NCBI GenBank assembly: GCA_049324535.1
Contig: JBMOOG010000001.1
Span: forward strand, 310,001 to 374,000
From: JBMOOG01 sp049324535
Lineage (GTDB): Bacteria > Pseudomonadota > Alphaproteobacteria > Rhodobacterales > Rhodobacteraceae
Direction: 5' to 3'
DNA length: 64,000 bases
Shown here: positions 58,006-64,000 of the stretch, in pieces
How positions within the stretch are numbered: the first letter of the stretch is position 1
How the letters are laid out: every line of letters begins with the position of its first letter
The notes under the pieces: model-generated
Told to the model about the DNA's origin: nothing
The model's input: the letters and a program-made list of their open reading frames with translations, nothing else
Databases searched by the model: none
Made by a program: the position numbers and the translations under genes

Positions 58006-58590
58006 ATGGCGAACGAAACCACAGCGGCCGCAGGGCACGCGACCGACGCCGCGGCCGCGGCCGGGCACGGGGCGGAAGCCGCGGGCCATGCCGGGCAGTC
58101 GGCCGGGATGCCGCAACTCGACTTCTCGACCTTCCCGAACCAGATCTTCTGGCTTCTGGTGGCGCTGGTCGTGATCTACCTCATCCTGTCGCGGGTCGCG
58201 ATCCCGCGCATCGGGGCGATCCTGTCGGAACGGCAGGGCAAGATCACCAGCGACATCGCGGCGGCCGAGGATCTGAAGGCCCGGGCCGTCGCGGCCGAGA
58301 AGGCCTACAACCAGGCGCTGGCCGATGCCCGCGCCGAGGCCAACCGCATCGCCGCCGAGGCGCGCGCCGAAATCCAGGGCGACCTGGACAAGGCCATCGC
58401 GCATGCCGACGCCGAGATCGCGGCCAAGGCGGCCGAGTCCGAACGGCGGATCGCCGAGATCCGGGCCGGTGCGGTCGCGAGCGTGACCGAGGTGGCCCGC
58501 GAGGCCGCGTCGGAGATCGTGGCGGCGCTGGGCGGCAAGGCGGACATGGCGGCCGTCACCGCGGCGGTGGCCGAGCGGATGAAAGGGTGA
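58006..58590 (+). CDS. atpX: ATP synthase F0 subunit b'
   Basis: 194 residues. After an unusual Ala/His/Gly-rich N-terminal tail of about 35 residues comes the membrane helix QIFWLLVALVVIYLILSRVA and a long Ala/Glu/Lys coiled coil. The segment IPRIGAILSERQGKI is typical of b'. With b it forms the heterodimeric stator of photosynthetic and alphaproteobacterial ATP synthases. Lies between atpE and b, as expected. Confidence 0.92.
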   Translation: MANETTAAAGHATDAAAAAGHGAEAAGHAGQSAGMPQLDFSTFPNQIFWLLVALVVIYLILSRVAIPRIGAILSERQGKITSDIAAAEDLKARAVAAEKAYNQALADARAEANRIAAEARAEIQGDLDKAIAHADAEIAAKAAESERRIAEIRAGAVASVTEVAREAASEIVAALGGKADMAAVTAAVAERMKG

Positions 58591-58594
58591 GGCG

Positions 58595-59149
58595 ATGAAG
58601 AAGCTGACTGTCGCGCTGATCCTCGCCGGCACGCCCGCAATGGCGGCCTCCGGCCCGTTCTTCTCGCTGCACAACACCGACTTCGTGGTGACGATCTCCT
58701 TCCTGCTGTTCGTCGGCGTGCTGCTCTACTTCAAGGTGCCCGAGACGCTGGGGCGCATGCTCGACAAGCGCGCGGCGGGGATCCGTTCGGACCTCGATGC
58801 GGCGCGGGCGCTGCACGACGAGGCGCGCGTCATCCTTGCCTCCTACGAGCGCAAGCAGAAGGAAGTGCAGGAGCAGGCGCAGCTGATCGTCGAGGCCGCG
58901 CGGCGCGAGTCGCTTGCGGCGGCCGAGCAGGCGAAGGCCGACCTGAAGCAGTCGATCGCCCGGCGGCTCCAGGCGGCCGAGGACCAGATTGCCTCGGCCG
59001 AGGCCGCGGCTGTCAAGGCCGTTCGCGATCAGGCGGTGACGGTCGCCGTGGCCGCCGCGGGCGATCTGATCGCCCGTCAGATGAGCGCCGCCGACAAGGG
59101 CAAGCTGGTCGATGAGGCGATTGCCGAGGTGGGCACGCTTCTTCACTGA
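58595..59149 (+). CDS. atpF: ATP synthase F0 subunit b
   Basis: 184 residues. N-terminal MKKLTVALILAGTPAMA may be a signal-like leader; then the membrane helix DFVVTISFLLFVGVLLYFKV and the coiled-coil stalk EARVILASYERKQKEVQEQA. Four bases separate it from b'. The F1 genes are elsewhere, the usual split arrangement in this group. A hairpin follows. Confidence 0.94.
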   Translation: MKKLTVALILAGTPAMAASGPFFSLHNTDFVVTISFLLFVGVLLYFKVPETLGRMLDKRAAGIRSDLDAARALHDEARVILASYERKQKEVQEQAQLIVEAARRESLAAAEQAKADLKQSIARRLQAAEDQIASAEAAAVKAVRDQAVTVAVAAAGDLIARQMSAADKGKLVDEAIAEVGTLLH

Positions 59150-59172
59150 GGCGCAGCCGGCCCGCCGGTTCA

Positions 59173-59200
59173 GGACCCGGTCCCGCAAGGGGCCGGGTTC
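59173..59200. terminator. Hairpin between the F0 operon and the FadR-type gene
   Basis: A 12-bp stem (73-84 against 89-100 of 59100) with two G-T pairs and loop GCAA, placed between convergent genes. No long T run. Confidence 0.6.
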
Positions 59201-59203
59201 GTG

Positions 59204-59974
59204 CTATCCGCGGTTCACTTCCTGCTCCAGCCGCATCCGGGCGACTTCCTCGTGGCGGTCGGCCTTGCGCTGTGCGGCCAGCGATTCCTCGACATAGGTG
59301 AGGTGGGCCTCGACCGCGGCGCGCGCCGCGGCCGGATCGCGCGACTGGATGGCGTGGTTGATCGCGCGGTGCTGGTCCAGAAGGATGTCCCGCGTCGCCT
59401 TGTGGCGGAACATCATCTCGCGGTTGAAGAACACGCCTTCCTTCAGCATGTCGAACATCGATCGCATCATGTGCAGCAGGATGACGTTGTGGCTGGCCTC
59501 GAGGATGGCCATGTGGAACTCGGCGTCGAGCCGGGCCTCGTCGTCGGGATTGCGCTTCTGGTGGGCCGCCTCCATCTTCCGGAAGACCGCGTCGATCACC
59601 TCGAGGTCGGTGGCCGACCCGTGGCGGGTGGCCCGCTCGGCCGCGAGCGATTCCATGTCGCGCCGGAAGGACAGGTAGTCGAAGACCGCCTCGTCATGCG
59701 TGGCAAAGAGCCGGATCAGCGCCGGCGCGAAGGCCGACCCCAGGACATCGGCCACGAAGATTCCCGATCCCGCACGGCTGACCAGAAGGCCCGCCTCCTG
59801 CAACTCGGCCACCGCCTCGCGCAGGCTGGGTCGCGACACGCCGAGCCGGTCGGAGAGCTCGCGCTCCGAGGGAAGCCGCTCGCCCGGCCGCAGCACGCCC
59901 TGAAGGATCAGACCCTCGATCTGATGCACGACCGACCGCGACAGCTTTTCCGGCTCGATTTTCTGGAACGGCAT
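59204..59974 (-). CDS. FadR-subfamily GntR regulator (PdhR/LldR-like)
   Basis: 256 residues. The helix-turn-helix contains LRPGERLPSERELSDRLGVS and SRPSLREAVAELQEAGLL. The FadR-type effector domain has AERATRHGS, the metal-binding DAEFHMAILEASHN (Asp, His) and HRAINHAIQSRDPAAARAAV. It senses a carboxylate such as pyruvate, lactate or glycolate. ATG 59974 has GGAGGGAT before it. A perfect inverted repeat sits 18 bases upstream, so it probably represses itself; other targets are not obvious here. Confidence 0.9.
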   Translation of the reverse strand: MPFQKIEPEKLSRSVVHQIEGLILQGVLRPGERLPSERELSDRLGVSRPSLREAVAELQEAGLLVSRAGSGIFVADVLGSAFAPALIRLFATHDEAVFDYLSFRRDMESLAAERATRHGSATDLEVIDAVFRKMEAAHQKRNPDDEARLDAEFHMAILEASHNVILLHMMRSMFDMLKEGVFFNREMMFRHKATRDILLDQHRAINHAIQSRDPAAARAAVEAHLTYVEESLAAQRKADRHEEVARMRLEQEVNRG

Positions 59975-59991
59975 GATCCCTCCCCCAGGAT

Positions 59992-60010
59992 TGGTCAAAA
60001 TCTATGACCA
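59992..60010. promoter_or_regulatory. Probable operator of the FadR-type regulator
   Basis: Perfect inverted repeat TGGTCA-N7-TGACCA starting 18 bases before the regulator ATG, the TGGT...ACCA form used by FadR/PdhR-type proteins. Confidence 0.6.
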
Positions 60011-60029
60011 CAGGGGGCGAACCACAACA

Positions 60030-60058
60030 GGAAAGGCCGGGACGAACCCGGCCTTTCC
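60030..60058 (-). terminator. Terminator after the OmpA-type lipoprotein gene
   Basis: A perfect 12-bp stem GGAAAGGCCGGG / CCCGGCCTTTCC with a 5-base loop, followed on the minus strand by a T-rich TGTTGT. Separates the lipoprotein gene from the regulator. Confidence 0.8.
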
Positions 60059-60084
60059 GTCTGCGGAATGTCGCTTTCGTGCGT

Positions 60085-60735
60085 CTAGCGGTTCGGGATG
60101 ATGACGATCTCGACGCGACGGTTCTGGGCGCGTCCCTCGGGCGTCAGGTTTGACGCCACCGGCTGGTCCTCGCCCCGGCCGTAGGCCACGAGCCGGACGG
60201 GGGAGACGCCGGCGTTGCGCAGAACCGCCGAGACGGCCAGCGCGCGCCGCTGCGAGAGGTCCATGTTGTAGGCGGCCGAGCCGGTGGTGTCGGTGTGGCC
60301 GATCACCTCGACCCGGCTGTTCGGGTAGCGGTTGAGGCTGTCGGCGACAACGTAGAGTTCGTCCTGGATGGACGGCTGGACGGCGGCGCTGTCGGTGGCG
60401 AAGAGGATGCCCTCGGGCATGGTCACCACCAGCCGGTCGCCCAGGTTGACGATCTGGACGCGGGGATCGCCCATGTCGCGCTGAAGCTCGGCTTTCTGCT
60501 TGTCCAGCTGGTTGCCGATCAGCCCGCCGATGGCGCCGCCGATCATGGCGCCGGTGGCCGCCTTGGCCAGCTTGTCGTCGCCCTTGCCCGAGGCTCCTAG
60601 GAACCCCCCGATCAGGGCCCCGGCCACCGCGCCGGACTGAGTGTTGGTCGGCTTGCCGTCCGGGCCGGGCTCCATGCAGGCCGTGAGGCCGAAGGTGCCG
60701 ACGATCGCCAGGATCACGGGGGTCTTGAAGGTCAT
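60085..60735 (-). CDS. OmpA-family lipoprotein (YiaD-like)
   Basis: 216 residues. Lipoprotein signal with lipobox LTAC (Cys20). Then a glycine-zipper region, about residues 35-75 (GAVAGALIGGFLGASGKG, GAMIGGAIGGLIGNQL), and a C-terminal OmpA domain with LFATDSAAVQ, VEVIGHTDTTGSAAYN and LSQRRALAVSAVL. It should be anchored in the outer membrane and hold peptidoglycan. A different protein from the OmpA-type gene at the window start. Confidence 0.92.
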   Translation of the reverse strand: MTFKTPVILAIVGTFGLTACMEPGPDGKPTNTQSGAVAGALIGGFLGASGKGDDKLAKAATGAMIGGAIGGLIGNQLDKQKAELQRDMGDPRVQIVNLGDRLVVTMPEGILFATDSAAVQPSIQDELYVVADSLNRYPNSRVEVIGHTDTTGSAAYNMDLSQRRALAVSAVLRNAGVSPVRLVAYGRGEDQPVASNLTPEGRAQNRRVEIVIIPNR

Positions 60736-60844
60736 GTCTGCCGCCTCGCTTGGTTCGTGGTCGTCCCGCTGGACTACGCGCGCCTTATAGCAAAGGTTCC
60801 GGTGGCGGGACAGCGCGCGCCGCGTCCCGGCAGGTTTCTGCCGA

Positions 60845-61714
60845 TCACGAGGCGGCGACCGCCGCGGCGCTGTCGGCGCGCGCGGCTTCCCACGCAAGGA
60901 TCGCCCGCTTGGCCGGCAGGCCCCAGTGATAGCCGCCAAGGCCGCCGTCCCGGCGGATGGCCCGATGGCAGGGGATCAGGAACGAGACCGGATTGCGTCC
61001 GACCGCACTGCCCACCGCGCGCATTGCGCGCGGATGGCCGATCGCACCGGCGATGTCGGAATAGGTGGTGACCTGTCCCGAGGGGATGCGCAGCAGCGCC
61101 TCCCAGACCTTGATCTGGAACGGGGCGCCGATCAGGTGCAGATCGACCCCGGACTGCGCCTTGCCGGGTGGCGCGAAGGCGGCCTCGATCCAGGGTGCCA
61201 GCGCGGACGGATCCTCGGTGAAAGCCGCGTTCGGCCAACGGGCCCGCAGGTCCTCGAACGCGCCCGCCTCGCCCATTTCGGAGGCGAAGCCCAGGCCACA
61301 GAGCCCGCGATCCGTTCCCATGGCTATGGCCGGCCCGAAGGGTGTCTCGAAGCGGCCCCAGCGGATGGTCAGCCCGGCGCCGGCGCGGGCGAAATCGCCG
61401 GGGCTCATAGCCTCCCAGCGCAGGAACAGGTCGTGCAGCCGGCCGGTGCCGGAAAGCCCGACCTCATGGGCGGTGTCGAGCAGGCTGGCCTTGCGCGCCA
61501 GAAGCTTGCGGGCATGCCCGAGGGTCAGATACTGCTGGTAGCGCTTCGGCGATACGCCGACCCAAGCCGAGAACACCCTCTGGAAATGGGCCGGGCTCAT
61601 GCCGATGCGCAGGGCGAGATCGTCCAGCGACTGGTTGGCGGGGCCCGCGTCGATGGCCTCGAGAGCGCGACGGATGACCTTGTAGTGATAGGCGGCTTCG
61701 GGTTGGGCTGTCAT
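60845..61714 (-). CDS. Ada-like AraC/O6-methylguanine-DNA methyltransferase
   Basis: 289 residues. An AraC helix-turn-helix (YHYKVIRRALEAIDAG, LRIGMSPAHFQRVFSAWVG, SPKRYQQYLTLGHARKLL) fused to the methyltransferase with PSGQVTTYSDIAGAIGHP and the acceptor cysteine in IPCHRAI. The N-terminal methylphosphotriester domain of full Ada is missing, so the usual activation switch is absent. It directly removes alkyl groups from guanine. AAGGAG precedes ATG 61714. Confidence 0.92.
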   Translation of the reverse strand: MTAQPEAAYHYKVIRRALEAIDAGPANQSLDDLALRIGMSPAHFQRVFSAWVGVSPKRYQQYLTLGHARKLLARKASLLDTAHEVGLSGTGRLHDLFLRWEAMSPGDFARAGAGLTIRWGRFETPFGPAIAMGTDRGLCGLGFASEMGEAGAFEDLRARWPNAAFTEDPSALAPWIEAAFAPPGKAQSGVDLHLIGAPFQIKVWEALLRIPSGQVTTYSDIAGAIGHPRAMRAVGSAVGRNPVSFLIPCHRAIRRDGGLGGYHWGLPAKRAILAWEAARADSAAAVAAS

Positions 61715-61801
61715 GGCGGTCTCCTTGCCGATCACAATAGACCGCGGCCGGTCTCACCGCGACCCGGTTCCTGCGCAAGACGGTGGTTTGCGCCCTCTGA
61801 C

Positions 61802-62854
61802 GGATCGCCGACCGAACCGACATCGACCACCAGCGGCCGCATCGCGTTCACGCCGCCCGAGGCTGTCAGCCCGGGGATCAAGGTTCAGCCCGAGACCTAC
61901 ACCCAGGGAGGACCGGCCGGGATCACGCTTGACGGATGCCTCATGACATCGAACCCGGGCGGAACCTGCTCGAGCCCGTTCCAGAGCGGCAAGCGGATCA
62001 AGAAGCAGATGACCGGGCTCGGGCCGGTGGATCTGGTGTTCGACGTCCAGCCGGGAACGACGACGTCGGTGTATCAGGTGTTCGACCGGATCATCAATGC
62101 CACGGGCGCGGCCCTCGCCGGCTTCGCGATCGAGCTTGGCTAAGGGGTCGGATCGGGCTTCGTCGCCGCGACCGATGGCGGTCCGCTGACCTTCTCGTCG
62201 CTCTTCTCGGCGCAGCCGACCGGCAGCGGACCGGTCAGCACCCAGTTCCCCTTCGGTCTGTTCGGCGACGCGACGGGCAATCCGAACTTCAACCTCGACG
62301 GGTTCTTTGCCCCCGAGCGGACCGGACTGTCGGTCGATTTTGCATCGACCAGGCTGACCAGCACCGGCTTCTACGGCCCGTACCCGTCCCTGTTCGGCAA
62401 CTGGCTGTCGCAGGATGCGGTCCCGCAGGGCGCGTTCTGGGACAATGATGGCAACCCGCTGACCGATGCGCTGCTCATGGCCTGGCTGAACCCGGCCACG
62501 GGGCTCTGGGAATTGCGCCGCGAGGTTCTGGACCTCGGCGCCGGGCTTGCCGGGTCGCTGACCGGGACCGACGTGCTGAACTTTGCCACCTTCGACGCGC
62601 TGAACGCCCAGCTTGGGCTAGGCAGCGCGCTGGTCCAGGATGTGATCGAGGACCTGGCGAAGCTGAACGTCAATTACGCGATCCAGGTGGGCGACCTCGG
62701 GCGCTGCACCTCCTTCACCCTGCGCATGACGGTCTTTGCCGCGCCGATCGCGCCGGTGCCGCTGCCGGCCGGCGCGGGCCTGCTGGCGGCGGCCGTGGGC
62801 GGTTTGGCGCTGGTCCTGCGCCGGTCCGTCCGGGTGCCGGCCAAGATCGCCTGA
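61802..62854 (+). pseudogene. Broken choice-of-anchor F-type exported protein (VPLPA-like C-terminus)
   Basis: One reading frame runs through the whole region but is cut by a single in-frame TAA at 62141-62143, where both sides read smoothly (GAALAGFAIELG before, GVGSGFVAATDGG after). The front end has no start codon or signal peptide. The C-terminus is a PEP/VPLPA-like anchor: VPLPAGAGLLAAAVGGLALV then RRSVR. Related proteins are exported and sorted to the envelope. Both the missing front and the stop point to a decaying gene; a sequencing error or readthrough cannot be excluded. The segment before TAA contains FQSGKRIKKQMTGLGPVDL, typical of this anchor family. Confidence 0.75.
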
Positions 62855-62884
62855 CCGCGCCTGCAAACGCGAGAACCCCGCGCG

Positions 62885-62914
62885 GGGCGGCCTTCAGGCC
62901 GCCCTGTTTCTTTC
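62885..62914 (+). terminator. Rho-independent terminator after the pseudogene
   Basis: GGGCGGCC-TTCA-GGCCGCCC (62885-62904) followed by TGTTTCTTTC. It isolates nth from upstream transcription. Confidence 0.85.
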
Positions 62915-62979
62915 GCAGGCCCCCCCTGTTTCCCCGCAAGTCCCTTGCCCGGCACGGCCCCGCCGGGCATACCCGCGCC

Positions 62980-63624
62980 ATGAGCGCCCAACTGCCCTAT
63001 CCCACGATCCACGAGATCTTCACCCGCTTTCAGGCGGCGGAACCCGAGCCACGGGGCGAACTCGAGCATGTGAACGCCTACACGCTGCTGGTGGCGGTGG
63101 CGCTTTCGGCGCAGGCTACGGATGCCGGGGTGAACAAGGCGACGCGGGCGCTTTTCGCCGCGGTGGACACGCCCGCGAAGATGTGCGCGCTGGGCGAGGC
63201 CGGGCTGATCGAGCACATCAAGACCATCGGCCTCTTCCGCCAGAAGGCGAAGAACGTCATCCGGCTGAGCGAGATCCTGATCGAGCGCCACGGCGGCGCG
63301 GTGCCGTCAAGTCGCGCCGCGCTTCAGGCCTTGCCGGGTGTCGGCCGCAAGACCGCAAACGTGGTGCTGAACATGTGGTTCGGCCTGCCAGCCATGGCGG
63401 TCGATACCCATGTCTTCCGCGTGGCCAACCGCACCGGCATCGCCCCCGGCCGCGACGTGCTGGCCGTCGAGCGCGCCTGCGAGGACCAGATCCCGGCCGA
63501 GTTCCAGCGCCACGCCCATCACTGGCTGATCCTGCACGGCCGTTACATCTGCCTGGCGCGCAAGCCGCGCTGCGGCGATTGCCGGATCCGCGATCTCTGC
63601 CCCTTCGAGGAGAAGACCCCGTGA
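62980..63624 (+). CDS. nth: Endonuclease III
   Basis: 214 residues, normal. Helix-hairpin-helix LPGVGRKTANVVLNMW with the catalytic Lys, the Asp in VDTHVFRVANR, and the iron-sulfur cluster C-x6-C-x2-C-x5-C in CLARKPRCGDCRIRDLC. It removes oxidised pyrimidines and cuts the abasic site. The stop overlaps the next gene's GTG start. Confidence 0.96.
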   Translation: MSAQLPYPTIHEIFTRFQAAEPEPRGELEHVNAYTLLVAVALSAQATDAGVNKATRALFAAVDTPAKMCALGEAGLIEHIKTIGLFRQKAKNVIRLSEILIERHGGAVPSSRAALQALPGVGRKTANVVLNMWFGLPAMAVDTHVFRVANRTGIAPGRDVLAVERACEDQIPAEFQRHAHHWLILHGRYICLARKPRCGDCRIRDLCPFEEKTP

Positions 63625-64000
63625 CGAAACGCTATCAGGTCGTCGGCATCGGCAACGCCATCGTCGATGTGCTCAGCCAGACCGATGACCACTTTCTCGA
63701 GCTGATGGGCATCCGCAAGGGCATCATGCAGCTGGTCGAGCGCGAGCGCGGCGAGGTGCTCTACGGCGCGATGCGCGAACGCACCGAGGCGCCCGGGGGA
63801 TCGGTTGCCAACACGCTGGCCGGGCTTGGCAACCTCGGGCTGGCCACCGCCTTCATCGGCCGCGTCCGCGACGATGCGCTGGGCCGGTTCTACGAGGCCT
63901 CGCTGCATGCCGAAGGCACGGATTTCCCGAACCCGCCGGTCAAGGGGGCCGACCTGCCGACATCACGGTCGATGATCTTCGTCACCCCCGACGGCGAGCG
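63621..64000 (+). CDS. PfkB-family carbohydrate/adenosine kinase (3' end outside window)
   Basis: About 126 residues visible. Starts at GTG 63621 with GAGGAGAAG before it and overlaps nth by 4 bases. YQVVGIGNAIVDVLSQTDD, EAPGGSVANTLAGLGNLGL and AFIGRVRDDALG are the sugar-kinase N-terminal signature, close to the adenosine kinase branch. The C-terminal catalytic Asp motif is beyond the window, so the substrate is open. Confidence 0.88.
   Translation, partial: MTKRYQVVGIGNAIVDVLSQTDDHFLELMGIRKGIMQLVERERGEVLYGAMRERTEAPGGSVANTLAGLGNLGLATAFIGRVRDDALGRFYEASLHAEGTDFPNPPVKGADLPTSRSMIFVTPDGE

Noticed and set aside
1..64000. CRISPR array, prophage or insertion sequence
   Set aside because: No spaced direct repeats, integrase, transposase or terminal inverted repeats; the only repeat family is the four short intergenic hairpins.

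Overview
The window is high-GC, gene-dense chromosomal DNA from an alphaproteobacterium, most likely of the Rhodobacterales (Rhodobacteraceae/Paracoccaceae). The reasons are: a split F0 operon atpI-atpB-atpE-b'-b without the F1 genes beside it; a MipZ division-positioning ATPase; DUF1491 and COG3146 proteins; zinc-free L31 and L36 proteins; many 4-base ATGA start/stop overlaps; and a dispersed GC-hairpin repeat ending in CCCCGGGGTATTTGGGC, of a kind common between genes in this group. No prophage, insertion sequence, CRISPR array or plasmid function was seen. Protein assignments come from reading motifs by eye; no database search was possible.

Layout. 1-6305 is mostly a minus-strand set: OmpA-type protein (cut by the window start), AhpD-like enzyme, acetyltransferase, MoaB-fold protein, then a plus-strand map gene, then HAD phosphatase, rsmD and a flavin reductase. 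6386-10421 holds peroxiredoxin, phhB, a glutathione transferase, a COG3146 protein, a glycerophosphodiesterase and RidA. 10656-12003 is mlaA-mlaC (phospholipid traffic). 12041-16301 has a class A penicillin-binding protein divergent from glnK-amtB (ammonium sensing and uptake). 16377-26270 is housekeeping: aromatic aminotransferase, sseA, smpB, an ion channel, an amidohydrolase, dapA, a lytic transglycosylase and recO. 26349-30805 contains an MFS transporter facing a four-gene coupled operon (LpxH-like phosphatase, GT21-type glycosyltransferase, DedA protein, GT2 glycosyltransferase) that looks like a membrane glycolipid module.

The most system-like region is 30967-43629. A hybrid sensor kinase, an OmpR-type regulator and a saccharopine-dehydrogenase-like oxidoreductase are transcribed one way. 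Divergently come an acyl-CoA synthetase, a complete branched-chain-amino-acid-type ABC importer (ATPase, permease, a 59-residue membrane protein, permease, binding protein, ATPase) and a phenylacetate-CoA-ligase-like protein whose usual P-loop is not recognisable. The two control regions share CGCAAC half-sites. This reads as a sense, import and CoA-activate pathway for an unknown organic acid.

43807-53818 carries rpmJ, tRNA-Val(GAC), N-formylglutamate amidohydrolase, a zinc-ribbon DinB, mipZ, and the translation set rpmE-rplS-trmD-(membrane ORF)-rimM-(small ORF)-rpsP, then chorismate mutase, two acetyltransferases and ffh. 54127-64000 has LysR and EamA genes, an ArsR-type regulator that overlaps the EamA gene tail-to-tail, the F0 operon, a FadR-type regulator with its own operator, an OmpA lipoprotein, an Ada-type repair protein, a broken anchor-domain pseudogene, nth and the start of a PfkB-type kinase.
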